Notes: generated from the letters alone by a model not told the origin. Positions 10,650 to 21,895 are shown, numbered from the stretch's first letter. The stretch is 64,000 nucleotides of DNA from Gemmatimonadota bacterium (GCA_022825725.1 JAJDWE010000031.1:124001-188000); one strand, 5' to 3'. Numbers and translations are program-made.

Positions 10650-11696
10650 TCACGGCCGCCACGCTTCGCTGCTCCCGAACGGGTCCGCTTCGACCTCCTC
10701 CGCCGCAGCCTCCTTCTCCCTCTGCACCCGCGTCCAAAGACCCTCGAGCGCGCGGTCCAGACCGGCCCCGGTCACCGCCGAGATCGTGAACTGGCCCCAG
10801 CTCCCGGGGGCATCGACCGACACCGCCGGTTCCGTCGCGGCGGGAATCAAATCGGCCTTCGTCAGCAGAACGCAGTGCGAGATGCCGGCCAGCGCCGCGT
10901 CGTGCGCGCGCAGTTCCTCGCGCAGCAGGTCGTACGTCGCCTGCGGATCTTCGTCGTCCAGCGGCACGAGGAGCGCGAGGGTGCGCGTCCGTTCGATGTG
11001 CCGAAGGAACTGCGTGCCCAGGCCGCGCCCCTCGTGCGCTCCTTCGATGATGCCCGGGATGTCCGCCATCACGAACGAGCGATTCCCGCTCAGCCCCACG
11101 ACCCCCAGGTTCGGCGTCAGCGTGGAGAAGGGGTAGTCGGCGATCCGCGGCTTCGCCGCCGTTACACGGGCGAGGAGCGTCGATTTTCCCGCGTTTGGCT
11201 CCCCCACCAGACCCACGTCGGCGATGAGCTTGAGTTCGAGTTCGATGTGCCGCTCCTCCCCCCACTCCCCGGGCTCCCATTCGCGCGGCGTCTGGCGCGT
11301 GGGCGAGGCGAAGCTCGCGTTGCCCCTTCCCCCGCGACCGCCCCGGGCGACGACAAGTTCATCGCCCTCCTCGAGCAGTTCACCGATCCGCTCACCCGTC
11401 TCGACATCGCGCACGAGCGTCCCGAGAGGCACCGGCAGCCGCAGGTCCTCTCCCGAGGCGCCGTCCCGCTTCTTCCCTTCCCCGTGTCCGGCGCGTCCGG
11501 CCTTGTAGTGCGCGCGGTACGAGTAGTCGAGCAACGTGTCGAGTCGCCGATCCGCAACGAGGAGCACGCCGCCGCCGTTTCCGCCCCGACCGCCGGCGGG
11601 CCCTCCGCGGGGCACTCCCTTCTCGCGCCGGAAGGCGACGGCGCCCGCGCCACCCGCCCCTCCGGTTACGTGTATCCTGGCTACGTCGACGAACAA
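10650..11696 (-). CDS. obgE: GTPase Obg/CgtA
   Basis: FVDVARIHVTGGAGGAGAVAFRREKGVPRGGPAGGRGGNGG..., G1 motif GEPNAGKSTLL; start probably TTG at 11696. Confidence 0.94.
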   Translation of the reverse strand: MFVDVARIHVTGGAGGAGAVAFRREKGVPRGGPAGGRGGNGGGVLLVADRRLDTLLDYSYRAHYKAGRAGHGEGKKRDGASGEDLRLPVPLGTLVRDVETGERIGELLEEGDELVVARGGRGGRGNASFASPTRQTPREWEPGEWGEERHIELELKLIADVGLVGEPNAGKSTLLARVTAAKPRIADYPFSTLTPNLGVVGLSGNRSFVMADIPGIIEGAHEGRGLGTQFLRHIERTRTLALLVPLDDEDPQATYDLLREELRAHDAALAGISHCVLLTKADLIPAATEPAVSVDAPGSWGQFTISAVTGAGLDRALEGLWTRVQREKEAAAEEVEADPFGSSEAWRP

Positions 11697-12367
11697 GATT
11701 CCTCCTCCACGTTCCGCCCCCCGTCTCGTCCCGCGCGATCCACGACCTTCCCCCAGGTCGCGAGCAGCCTCGCGGGGTCCGTCGCCGCAGACCTCTCCGA
11801 CCCGGCGGGCGCCCGCGCGGCCGCGCGGACTCCGACGCGCAGCGCCGCCTCCACCCGCCCCGGCGCGGTGCCGACGTTCAGCGCGCCGTGCAGGTGGGCG
11901 CGGAGTTGCCGCTCGTGCCCGGCCGCGGCCAGCAGCGCCACGATGCACAGCTCGCGCGTCTCCACGGAGAGCCCGGCGCGCGACAGCGTGCGCCCATACC
12001 CGTGCTCGACCATCCAGCCGTCCAGCGCCGGGTGCAGCCGGCGGACGTGGTCGCGAAGCCGGTCGTACACATCCCCATACACGGCCCGGCAGAGCGCCTC
12101 CCCGGCTCCGGGCCGATCCACCGCCGCCACGGCACCGGCGGTCTCGCCGCCTGCGATTTCCCTCCACGCGATGAAGGCATCGAGCACCGTGGGGAAACCC
12201 ACGAAGAGGTGCGCCTGGAGCAGCGCCTCCTCGATCTCGGCGCGAGCCGCGTGCGCGGCGGCCGCCTCGAGCGCCGAGCGCCATCCCTCCACGTCCGGGC
12301 GCGCGAGGGCCGCCGAAAGCTCGACGAGCGCCCCTGTCCGTGCATCGAGTCTCGCCTCAGCCTCCAT
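11681..12367 (-). CDS. Carboxymuconolactone decarboxylase (AhpD-like) family protein
   Basis: SVETRELCIVALLAAAGHERQLRAHLHGALNVGTAPGRVEAALRVG typical CMD helix pattern. Confidence 0.75.
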   Translation of the reverse strand: MEAEARLDARTGALVELSAALARPDVEGWRSALEAAAAHAARAEIEEALLQAHLFVGFPTVLDAFIAWREIAGGETAGAVAAVDRPGAGEALCRAVYGDVYDRLRDHVRRLHPALDGWMVEHGYGRTLSRAGLSVETRELCIVALLAAAGHERQLRAHLHGALNVGTAPGRVEAALRVGVRAAARAPAGSERSAATDPARLLATWGKVVDRAGRDGGRNVEEESCSST

Positions 12368-13343
12368 GAGCTTCCACCGACAGCACGCCGACCTCCTTCC
12401 CGCACGTGTTCCGGACCACGGGGCGCGCGAAGTCCTCCAGCCGCTCAATCTCGGCGGGCGCGAGCAACGACAGCGTCGCAAGCGCGTGCACGACCGCCGG
12501 TCCCAGCGGCCGCGTGGCCCCATCCAGCACCTTGAAGGCCGCACCCCACGCCCCCTCGGCGCTCGCGAGACAGAACACTCCCTCCGCCCCCTCCTTGGCG
12601 AGAATCCGGCCCGAGCTCGCCTGCATCAGGTTCGCGGAGAGCGCCGTGGGACCCGACACCAATGTCGGGTGCGTCGTCATCGCAGTCACAACCGATCGCA
12701 CGGCCGCCTCCGACGAGGCACCGAACGCCGCGAACACCTGCGCCATATCCCGCAGAGAGAGGGCCGGGGTCGGCAGGCCGCAGCCATCCGTCCCCCACGG
12801 CAGACGCTCGCAGTCTTCACCCAGCCACGCCGAGAGTTCGCGGCGGATCGTCCGCTGCAGCGGGTGCTCCGGTTCGTGGTAGCCCGCCACGGACCAGCCG
12901 CGAGCGACACAGAGCGCCAGCAGCGCCGCATGCTGACCTGAACAGTTGTTGTGTATCCGTCCCGGAAGGCGCCCTTCCCGATCCATCCCTCGGGCCGCCC
13001 CATCGTCGAACGGCCGATGCGGTCCGCATGCGAACATTTCCGGCGTCAGCTTCACCGCGTCGATCACCGACTGCACGACCCCCAGGTGTCGCGGGGTGCC
13101 GTGATGGGAAGCGCACGCCAGCGCAAGCGCCTCCGCCCCGAGCCCGAGGCGTCCGAGCACGCCGTCCCGGACGACCGGAAGGATCTGGAGCGGTTTCATC
13201 GAAGAACGCCAGAAGGCTGTCAGCTGAGGATCGCCGAAGGCGCGGCGGCGACCCGGCGAACCGGATTCGTGGACGATGCCGTACACGAGGTGCGACGATT
13301 CCCGCGTTCCGGCCCGATCCAACGTGACGCGGATCGGTTCCAT
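12357..13343 (-). CDS. L-asparaginase II family protein (asparaginase PF06089-like)
   Basis: ESSHLVYGIVHESG...FWRSSMKPLQILPVV...HNNCSGQHAALLALCVARGW...GTDGCGLPTPALSLRDMA. Confidence 0.88.
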   Translation of the reverse strand: MEPIRVTLDRAGTRESSHLVYGIVHESGSPGRRRAFGDPQLTAFWRSSMKPLQILPVVRDGVLGRLGLGAEALALACASHHGTPRHLGVVQSVIDAVKLTPEMFACGPHRPFDDGAARGMDREGRLPGRIHNNCSGQHAALLALCVARGWSVAGYHEPEHPLQRTIRRELSAWLGEDCERLPWGTDGCGLPTPALSLRDMAQVFAAFGASSEAAVRSVVTAMTTHPTLVSGPTALSANLMQASSGRILAKEGAEGVFCLASAEGAWGAAFKVLDGATRPLGPAVVHALATLSLLAPAEIERLEDFARPVVRNTCGKEVGVLSVEAHGG

Positions 13344-14032
13344 CACCCCTCCGGTGCCGCGGTCGGCGGCGCGAGCCGAGCCCAGGCTCCGGCGGTCGCG
13401 CTCCCCTCGGTCAGGTCGCCGGCCATGCGGGCCAGGTCCGCCGGAAAGTCCACATCGTACCAGGGCGGCAGTTCTGCACAATCGAGCCGCAGCGACGCAG
13501 CGCGCGCGCGCGTCCAGGCGAACAGCCCGGACGTCGACCACGGGGCTCCGGCAAAGAGACCGCGGGCTCGCGGCCACGCCGACCCGCGCAGTCCGACCGC
13601 GTAGTATCCGCCGTCCAGGCTCGGGCCAAGGGCCACCGGGCTGCCCGCGAGCGCGTCGAAGGCCCGCACGACGAAGTCGAGGGGGAGGGTCGGATGGTCG
13701 CTTCCGACCGCAACCGCGCAATTCACGCCCTCGTCGAAGGCGCGGTTGAACGCCATCTCAAGCCGATCACCCAGCGAACCTTCGGGTTGCAGCCGGATTC
13801 GAGCCGCGGGGTATCGCGAGCCCAGGCGCTCCATCGCTCCAGGACGATCGGGCACCCACAGTTCCGCGGGGATCCCGTCCGGCGCGAGCCTCATGGCGTC
13901 GTCGAGGAACGCCTCGTACAAGACGGCGCTCTCCTCCCCTGTCAGTTCGGGCTGAAGGCGCGTCTTGACGTAGCCCGGCTCGGGCAGGCGACCGAAGACG
14001 AGGAGCCTTCGATACACACGTTTCCGGTTCAA
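13343..14032 (-). CDS. TIGR04282/DUF2064 family arsenosugar-type glycosyltransferase
   Basis: LLVFGRLPEPGYVKTRL...NCAVAVGSDHPTLPLDFVVRAFDAL...ALGPSLDGGYYAVGLRG. Confidence 0.85.
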   Translation of the reverse strand: MNRKRVYRRLLVFGRLPEPGYVKTRLQPELTGEESAVLYEAFLDDAMRLAPDGIPAELWVPDRPGAMERLGSRYPAARIRLQPEGSLGDRLEMAFNRAFDEGVNCAVAVGSDHPTLPLDFVVRAFDALAGSPVALGPSLDGGYYAVGLRGSAWPRARGLFAGAPWSTSGLFAWTRARAASLRLDCAELPPWYDVDFPADLARMAGDLTEGSATAGAWARLAPPTAAPEG

Positions 14033-14063
14033 GGCAGGGGGTTCAGGCGCACCGACCCGCCGT

Positions 14064-14501
14064 CTAGCGGGTGTTGACCTCGATCACTCCGCCCTCGGCG
14101 CCCGGCCGGCGATAGCGAACCGGAACCATGCTCTGGTGGTAAAGCCGGATCGACACGATTTCCTCCGCGGGAATCCGCCGCAGCGTCGTGACCGCGTCAT
14201 TCAGGTTGAAATCGCCGTCCACGACGAGCATCGGCACGTAGTAGTCCTGCGTCTGGCGCCCGAACAGATTCGAGCTGTCGTTGCCACCCCGGAAGCCGAT
14301 CCGGTCTTCGAAGATGATCAGCTCCCGGTGATGGGTGAGCGCCTCGTAGGCCGACCGATATCCGGCGTCGCGGATCTCGCTGCCGGTGATGATGAGCCGC
14401 GTGTACGTTCCGGGGCGAGGGTTGCTGGCGCACGCCGTTGCCGCCATCAGAGCCATCGTGGTTGCAATCACCGCCGATCGTCGCGTGCGCTCTCTCATCA
14501 C
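14064..14501 (-). CDS. Small lipoprotein with TonB-receptor plug-like domain
   Basis: Signal peptide with lipobox-like ATACASN; plug-like YYVPMLVVDGDFNLNDAVTTLRRIPAEEIVSIRLYHQ...GGVIEVNTR. Confidence 0.7.
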   Translation of the reverse strand: MMRERTRRSAVIATTMALMAATACASNPRPGTYTRLIITGSEIRDAGYRSAYEALTHHRELIIFEDRIGFRGGNDSSNLFGRQTQDYYVPMLVVDGDFNLNDAVTTLRRIPAEEIVSIRLYHQSMVPVRYRRPGAEGGVIEVNTR

Positions 14502-14533
14502 TCGTCTCCTCGCCTCTTGAACTGCCCTGCGGC

Positions 14534-16195
14534 CTACTGGTGATCCCCGTCGGACTGCCCGCTCTCCGCGCCGTCCGCCCCCCGCTCCTCGGCGACCCGC
14601 GCCGCGACGGTGAGCAGCGCGCCCGGCGAATCGGCCTCCATCAGAAGGTCCACGGCGACCTTGATCTGCGCGTCACGCACGGCCCGGCTGCGGAGCTGAG
14701 GAACCTCCCCGAACTCGGCGCCCGCCAGCTCATCCGCGATGAGCCAGTCGACGTAGGTCTGCGACTGGTCGAAGAGTTCCCTCTCGACCTCGGCTCCCGC
14801 ATCGACGAGCGCCGCCCAGACCTCTTCCCGCATCCCCTGCGTGACGGAGAAACCTTCGTCGAAATCGTGCTCGTTCGAATACTCGACCGCCCACCGGAAT
14901 ACGACGTTCCGCGGGATCGCTCCCGAGCGTGTCGCGAGACGCCGCAGTTCCTGTTCCTCGGTGGAGAGCGTGTCGCGGTAGACGATCAGGTCCGGCGTAA
15001 TTCCACCGCCCCCATACACCGTTCGGCCGCCCGTCGTCGTGAACTCCTCCCGGTCTTCCGGTTCCGACGGCGCCGCGATCGGTTCGCCGGAAATCGCCAC
15101 GGCGCTCGCGGCCAGGTCGCGAAGTGCGCTCGCCCGGTCGAAGTCCTTCGTGATGGAGCGCCCCGCCGGGGTGTACCAGCGGGCCGTCGTGACCTTCATG
15201 CTGTTGTCCCCGGAGAGCCGATACAGCGTCTGCACGGAACCCTTGCCGAACGTCGTGGTGCCCACGACGACCGCGCGGTCGTGATCCTGCAGTGCGCCGG
15301 CGACGATCTCGGACGCGCTCGCGCTGAGGCCGTCCACCACGACGACGACGGGGAGGCCGGCATAGCGGTCGCCGCTCGAGGCCCGGAACAGATAGTTCTG
15401 CTCATCGAGACGCGAACGCGTCTCCACTACGGCGGCGCCGCGCTCCAGGAAGAGGTCCGTGACGTCGATTCCCTCGGGCAGCAGGCCTCCCGGGTTCCGC
15501 CGCAGGTCGAGGATCAGCCCGTCGGCGCCTTGTTCGACGAGACGGTCCAGCGTCGCGACGAGTTCCTCCTGCGCCTGGCGGCTGAACCCCCGCAGCGTCA
15601 CGTAGCCGATGTCGCCGTCCAGGACGAAGCCCTGCGCCTGCGCCACCTGGATGACGTCGCGCACGATGCGGATCGCGAGCGGCCGGTCCACGCCTACCCG
15701 CGCGATCGTGATGTCGACCGGCGCCCCCTTCTCGCCCCGCAGCGTGTCCACGGCCTTGTCCACCGACCAGCCCTCGGCCGATTCGCCCTCGACCTCGATG
15801 ATGCGGTCGCCGACCTCGAGTCCCTCGCGCAGGGCCGGTGAGTTCGGGAGCACCTGAACGACCGTGATCCAGTCATCCTTCACGTCGATCCGGACGCCGA
15901 GTCCACCGTAGTTGCCCGTCGTGGTGAGACGGAGATCCTCGGAATCCCGGGGTTCCAGGAAGGTCGTGTACGGGTCGCCCAGATTCTCGAGCATCCCGTC
16001 GATCGCCATGCGATACAAATCCTCCGGCGGGATCTCGTCGACGAAACGGGCCGAGATCAGGCGGTGGATTTCTTCCAGCAGCCGACGGCTATCCCCGCCG
16101 CTCGCGGCTCCGCCCTGATTTATCAGCCAGCCGCCGGTCGCGAGGGCGATGGCGCCGACCAGCACTCCAGTCGTCCAGGATCGCTCCAGTCTCAT
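14534..16195 (-). CDS. C-terminal processing peptidase, S41 family
   Basis: PDZ domain GGLGVRIDVKDDWITVVQVLPNSPALREGLEVGDRIIEV; catalytic GLSASASEIVAGALQDHDRAVVVGTTTFGKGSVQ. Confidence 0.93.
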   Translation of the reverse strand: MRLERSWTTGVLVGAIALATGGWLINQGGAASGGDSRRLLEEIHRLISARFVDEIPPEDLYRMAIDGMLENLGDPYTTFLEPRDSEDLRLTTTGNYGGLGVRIDVKDDWITVVQVLPNSPALREGLEVGDRIIEVEGESAEGWSVDKAVDTLRGEKGAPVDITIARVGVDRPLAIRIVRDVIQVAQAQGFVLDGDIGYVTLRGFSRQAQEELVATLDRLVEQGADGLILDLRRNPGGLLPEGIDVTDLFLERGAAVVETRSRLDEQNYLFRASSGDRYAGLPVVVVVDGLSASASEIVAGALQDHDRAVVVGTTTFGKGSVQTLYRLSGDNSMKVTTARWYTPAGRSITKDFDRASALRDLAASAVAISGEPIAAPSEPEDREEFTTTGGRTVYGGGGITPDLIVYRDTLSTEEQELRRLATRSGAIPRNVVFRWAVEYSNEHDFDEGFSVTQGMREEVWAALVDAGAEVERELFDQSQTYVDWLIADELAGAEFGEVPQLRSRAVRDAQIKVAVDLLMEADSPGALLTVAARVAEERGADGAESGQSDGDHQ

Positions 16196-16280
16196 GCATC
16201 CTCCGTGGTGGCAGCCCCGCATCGCATCGGGCCGCGTTCGAGCGGCACTCGGCCGCTACCGTCAATGTCACACGACACGG

Positions 16281-16961
16281 TCAACGAGGAAAGTTCGCCC
16301 CCCGGAGCCGGTCCGGGAATCGCTCCTCCAGAAGCCCCAGAACCCGGCCTTCCACCTCATCCGGGGTCCCCGAGCCGTCGACGACCACGATCCGCTCCTC
16401 CGCCGCCGCGAACTCCCGATACCCTTCCCGCACGCGCTCGCGGAACGATCGTTTCTCGAGTTCGATCCGGTCGGGAGCGGGCCCGAAGAAGGCCAGCTGG
16501 CCGGGGTCGTCCTGATCCTGCCCCTGGCGCCCCAGTCCCACCTTCACCGGTACGTCGAGCACGAGGTAGAGATCCGGAAGGAGACCCCCCGTCGCGGCGC
16601 GGGTGACCTGTTCGATCGTCTGCGCGGCGACCCCGCGCGCGCACCCCTGGTAGACCCGCGTGGAAAGCTCGAAGCGGTCACAGAGGACGACCTCGCCACG
16701 CTCCAGCGCGGGCCGGATCACCTCCTCGACGTGGACACGGCGGGACGCCGAAAAGAGCAGGAGTTCGGCGATCCCGTCGAGCCGCAGTTCCGGCCGGTCG
16801 AGGAGCACGCTCCGAATCGCTTCCGCCGCCGCCGTGCCTCCGGGTTCCCGCGTCACCAGGTGGGGCACGCCGGACGCGGACAGCCGTTCGCCCAGCCGGC
16901 CGATCTGGAGCGACTTTCCCGCCCCCTCGGGTCCCTCGAATACGAGGAAGCACCCCTTCAT
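16281..16961 (-). CDS. tmk: Thymidylate kinase
   Basis: GCFLVFEGPEGAGKSLQIGRL; LVTREPGGTAAAEAIRSVLLD; DRFELSTRVYQG. Confidence 0.94.
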   Translation of the reverse strand: MKGCFLVFEGPEGAGKSLQIGRLGERLSASGVPHLVTREPGGTAAAEAIRSVLLDRPELRLDGIAELLLFSASRRVHVEEVIRPALERGEVVLCDRFELSTRVYQGCARGVAAQTIEQVTRAATGGLLPDLYLVLDVPVKVGLGRQGQDQDDPGQLAFFGPAPDRIELEKRSFRERVREGYREFAAAEERIVVVDGSGTPDEVEGRVLGLLEERFPDRLRGANFPR

Positions 16962-18284
16962 TCAGTCGTAGTACTCCACGCCGAGGTGGGTGATCTGTTC
17001 CTCCCCCCTCAGCCAGCGCAACGTGTTCTTGAGCTTCCAGTGCTGGATGAAAATGTCGTGTTCCGGATACAGGTCCGGCGCCGTCTGCGGCGCCTTGAAA
17101 TAGAAGGACAGCCATTCCTGGACTCCCGACAGTCCGGAGCGCGCCGCGAGGTCGAGAAAGAGCGCCAGATCGAGCACGATGGGCGCCGCCAGAATGGAGT
17201 CGCGGCACAGAAAATCGATCTTGATCTGCATGCCGTACCCCATCCAGCCGAAAATGTCGAGATTATCCCAGCCTTCCTTGTTGTCACCGCGCGGCGGATA
17301 GTAGTTGATGCGGACCTTGTGATACATCTCTCCATAGAGGTCCGGGTACATGTCCGGCTGCAGGATATATTCAAGAGCCCCGAGTTTCGATTCCTCCTTC
17401 GTCTTGAAACTCTCCGGGTCGTCGAGCACCTCGCCGTCCCGGTTGCCGAGGATATTCGTCGAGAACCAGCCGTTGAGGCCGAGCATGCGCGCCTTGAGAC
17501 CCGGAGCCAGAATCGTCTTCATCAGCGTCTGGCCCGTCTTGAAGTCCTTCCCCGCGATCGCGACGCCCCGTTCGGCGGCGAGCGCGAGAAGCGCGGGAAT
17601 GTCGCAGGTCAGATTCGGCGCCCCGTTCGCGAACGGCACCCCCTCCATGAGCGCGGCCCACGCATAGAGCATCGAGGGCGCGATGTCGGGGTGGTTCTCC
17701 TCCATCGCGCGCTCGAAGGAGGCCGGGCTGTCGTGCACCGGGCTCGCCCTCATGAAGATCTCGGTCGAAGCCGCCCACACCATCACGAGGCGGTCGCAGC
17801 CGTTCTCCGCCTTGAACCGGCGGATGTCCTCGCGGAGTTGCTCGGCGAGTTCCCGCTTGTTCGCGCCCGTCTTCACGTTCGAGCCGTCGAGCTTCTTCAC
17901 GTAGGCGCGGTCGAAGGCGGCCGGCATCGGTTCGATTCCCCGCATGAAGTCCGCAAGCGGATCGATGTCCTCCGGCCGGAGGACGCCGCACACCTTGGCG
18001 GACTCGTAGGCGTTGTCGGGAATCGGATCCCAGGCGCCGAAAACGAGATCGTCCAGTTCCGCCAGCGGCACGAAGTCGCGGATGAACGGGGTGCGGTTCT
18101 CCGTCCGCTTCCCGAGTCGGATCGTGTTCATCTGCGTGAGCGATCCGATAGGCCGGTTCCGTCCCCGGCGCGCCGCTTCCACGCCCGCGATGAAGGTGGT
18201 CGAGACCGCTCCGAGTCCTACGAGGAGAACGCCGAGCGTACCTTCGGCGGAGGCAATGGTTGCAGGTGATCTATCCGATTCCAC
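16962..18284 (-). CDS. Inositol-3-phosphate synthase (myo-inositol-1-phosphate synthase)
   Basis: GVLLVGLGAVSTTFIAGVEAARRG; DGSNVKTGANKRELAEQLREDI; GKDFKTGQTLMKTILAPGLKARMLGLNGWFSTNILGNRDGEVLDDPESFKTKEESK. Confidence 0.93.
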   Translation of the reverse strand: MESDRSPATIASAEGTLGVLLVGLGAVSTTFIAGVEAARRGRNRPIGSLTQMNTIRLGKRTENRTPFIRDFVPLAELDDLVFGAWDPIPDNAYESAKVCGVLRPEDIDPLADFMRGIEPMPAAFDRAYVKKLDGSNVKTGANKRELAEQLREDIRRFKAENGCDRLVMVWAASTEIFMRASPVHDSPASFERAMEENHPDIAPSMLYAWAALMEGVPFANGAPNLTCDIPALLALAAERGVAIAGKDFKTGQTLMKTILAPGLKARMLGLNGWFSTNILGNRDGEVLDDPESFKTKEESKLGALEYILQPDMYPDLYGEMYHKVRINYYPPRGDNKEGWDNLDIFGWMGYGMQIKIDFLCRDSILAAPIVLDLALFLDLAARSGLSGVQEWLSFYFKAPQTAPDLYPEHDIFIQHWKLKNTLRWLRGEEQITHLGVEYYD

Positions 18285-18309
18285 GATGCTGGTTCACTCC
18301 GTGTCTGGT

Positions 18310-18966
18310 TCAGTTCGATTCCCGGGGCGGCTCGCCATCGGGCCGCGTATTCCGGTACACCCACCAGATCCGCTGGAAGGCGGTCAGGTTCGTGAGAATC
18401 GCGAGGACGATGATCACGACCCGGAGTACGAGGCCCTGGTGACCGAACATGGTTGTCTCGCCGAAGATGAGCGCGGCGAAGCCGATCAGGATGACCCGTT
18501 CCGGGCGCTGCATGAGCCCGACGTAGCAGGCGATGCCGAGCGCCTCGGCCCGGGCGCGGGTGTAGCTGATCATCAGCGAGCCGGCGAGCGCGAGCACGAT
18601 CCAGTAGATCATCCCCACGTCGCCCAGTTCGAGACGGTAGTCGTTGTACAGGGAGAGGAGACCCAGGTACACGACGATCTCGGACAGCCGGTCGAGCGTC
18701 GAGTCGTAGAAGGCGCCGAAGGACGAGGCGAGTCCCGTGCGGCGCGCGACCGTGCCGTCGAACAGGTCGAAAACGCCGCCGAGGAGGACGAGGAAGCCGG
18801 CCGTGCTCACATGATGCTGATGAAAGAAGTAGCCGGAACTGCAGGTGATGACGAAACCGAGCGTGCTGATGACGTTGGGATGGACGCGGCGTCTCGTGAG
18901 CCACGCCATGGCCGGCTCGAAGATCGCGCGCAGCGCGCGTTCCCCCAGATCGCGAGCCGCCTTCAT
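18310..18966 (-). CDS. CDP-alcohol phosphatidyltransferase (candidate phosphatidylinositol-phosphate synthase)
   Basis: CDP-alcohol PT signature DLFDGTVARRTGLASSFGAFYDSTLDR; multiple TM segments. Confidence 0.9.
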   Translation of the reverse strand: MKAARDLGERALRAIFEPAMAWLTRRRVHPNVISTLGFVITCSSGYFFHQHHVSTAGFLVLLGGVFDLFDGTVARRTGLASSFGAFYDSTLDRLSEIVVYLGLLSLYNDYRLELGDVGMIYWIVLALAGSLMISYTRARAEALGIACYVGLMQRPERVILIGFAALIFGETTMFGHQGLVLRVVIIVLAILTNLTAFQRIWWVYRNTRPDGEPPRESN

Positions 18967-19331
18967 GTCGGGAGGATGATCCGGCTTTCCTCGCCCTTCC
19001 GGACCCCCTCGCCGATCGCTCGATCCACCCGCTCCATGAGCTTCTCGAAGTTCGCCTGAGAGGAGATGAGCGCCTGGTAGCGGGTGTTCGTCTGGACCTT
19101 CTCCTGCAGTTCGGCGAACTCCCGTTCCTGCGCTTCGCTCGGCTGCTCGCCGCGGCCGACCGCTTCCATGAGCGTGCTCTGCAGGTCGCGCAGACGGTTG
19201 AGCAGTTCCGTCGCGTCGCGATCCTCGTCGATCTCGCGTCGGGCCGCGCGCAGGTAGGCGTATTCGGGCAACTGCGAGATGATGCGCCCCACCTCCTGCG
19301 CCTTCTCCAGCATGCGGTCTCGCTCGTCCAT
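18963..19331 (-). CDS. YlbF/YmcA family (DUF964-like) regulatory helical protein
   Basis: LEKAQEVGRIISQLPEYAYLRAARREIDEDRDATELLNRLRDLQSTL...NTRYQALISSQANFEKLMERVD. Confidence 0.75.
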   Translation of the reverse strand: MDERDRMLEKAQEVGRIISQLPEYAYLRAARREIDEDRDATELLNRLRDLQSTLMEAVGRGEQPSEAQEREFAELQEKVQTNTRYQALISSQANFEKLMERVDRAIGEGVRKGEESRIILPT

Positions 19332-19512
19332 GTCTCCGGCTCGAAACGGAATCAGGAAGCACCCCGGGCCGACGCGTCGGGTCGGCGGCGGGCGGAGGCG
19401 CGAATCGTCCGTCCCCTCCCCGCTCGCCATTCACGGGCCCGGGCCGACGATTCGACGCCCGAGTATAACCCGGCCCCGACCCCCACGCGACTTGAACGAC
19501 CGGGGGGTGGCG

Positions 19513-20420
19513 CTAGCAGGAGTCGGCCTTCCGCGCGCTTGCAAAGCGGGGGCGCCCGGCGAGGTCGGTCCCGATTCGACCGTCGGAAAGCGCGGCTTCG
19601 GCCTGCAGGAGCCGGAGGACGGCGGAGCCCTGCGACATCCCGATCTCGAGGAAGAGCGCGCCGCCTTCGCGGAGACGCCCCGCCGTCCCGGACACCACGG
19701 TTCGAATCACGTCCAGCCCATCCTCTCCGCCATCAAGTGCGACCCTCGGTTCGTGGTCGCGCACGCACCGTTCGAGGTCGGCGCATTCCCCCGTCGTCAC
19801 ATACGGAGGATTCGAGATGATGAGGTCGAAGGCTTCGTCGGGCCCGAGGGCGGACCAGATGTCGGGAGGGCAGGCGCGCAGTTCGAGCTTCCCGACGTTT
19901 GCGCGGCGGGCGTTCTCGCGGGCGAGTTCGAGCGCATCCGCCGACACGTCGAGCCCAACGACGCGGTCGGCAATGCCCTCATCCAAGAGCGCGATCGCGA
20001 TGGCGCCCGACCCGACGCCGATGTCGAGCGCATCAACCGGCGCGCCGCGATCGCGGTGCCACGCGGCAACGAGGTCGAGCAGCTGCTCGGTTTCCGGGCG
20101 CGGGATGAGAGCGCGGCCGTCCGACACGAGGCGTACGCGCCGGAAATCGACCGTGCCCTCGATGTGCTGGAGCGGCTGACCCTCGAGACGGCGGGAGACT
20201 GCGCGCGCCACCGACGCCGCGCCGGCCGGATCGACCCGCTCTCCGCCGGAGACGGCGAGTTCGCTCCGCGACAGGCCGAGCGCCGCGGTCACGAGCCGCT
20301 CGGCTTCGACGCGGGGGGCTTCCAGCCCGGCCAACTCGAGTTCGCGCCGCACGCCCTGCACGATCTCGCGGCGCGTGGGACCCGCCGGGCGACGGCTCGC
20401 CCCGCCCGGGCGCGGTTCCG

Positions 20421-20424
<4 letters not shown>
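19513..20424 (-). CDS. prmC: Peptide chain release factor N(5)-glutamine methyltransferase
   Basis: ALDIGVGSGAIAIALL; FDLIISNPPYV; adjacent to prfA. Confidence 0.94.
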
Positions 20425-21509
<1,085 letters not shown>

Positions 21510-21544
21510 CGTTCCCTGCTCGTTCTCTACTCTTTCCCTACATG

Positions 21545-21573
21545 AAAACGGGGTCCGCGAGGAACCCCGTCAT
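21545..21573 (-). terminator. Putative Rho-independent terminator downstream of rpmE
   Basis: On minus strand: ACGGGGT-TCCTCGCGG-ACCCCGT followed by TTTTC. Confidence 0.6.
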
Positions 21574-21607
21574 TGGAAGGCAGGTTCGAGCGCCGGGCGC
21601 TTCCGGC

Positions 21608-21895
21608 TCAGGCATCGACTGCCGCGGCCTCCTCCTTCACGGCCTCCGCCGCCGCGGCCTGCTCCTTCGTCTCCGCCTTCTCACCGCCGCGGGCCTTCCC
21701 GTCGCCGTACTTGGCGATGAACCGCTCTACCCGTCCCGCGGTGTCGACGAGCTTCTGCCGCCCCGTGAAGAAGGGGTGACAATGCGAACAGATCTCGACG
21801 TGGATCTCGCCCACGGTCGAGGCGGTCTCCGTCTCCCGGCCGCACGCACAGGTGATCTTCGCGGGTGCGTACTCCGGATGTATGCCTGCCTTCAT
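21608..21895 (-). CDS. rpmE: 50S ribosomal protein L31 (bL31)
   Basis: [64 protein letters not shown] with Zn cysteines and an Ala/Glu-rich tail. Confidence 0.93.
   Translation of the reverse strand: MKAGIHPEYAPAKITCACGRETETASTVGEIHVEICSHCHPFFTGRQKLVDTAGRVERFIAKYGDGKARGGEKAETKEQAAAAEAVKEEAAAVDA

Noticed and set aside
10329-12941. 870-aa plus-strand ORF
   Set aside because: Antisense to dprA, obg, CMD-family and asparaginase genes; composition is low-complexity with no domain motifs.
16149-18269. 706-aa plus-strand ORF
   Set aside because: Antisense shadow of ctpA/tmk/inositol-phosphate synthase.
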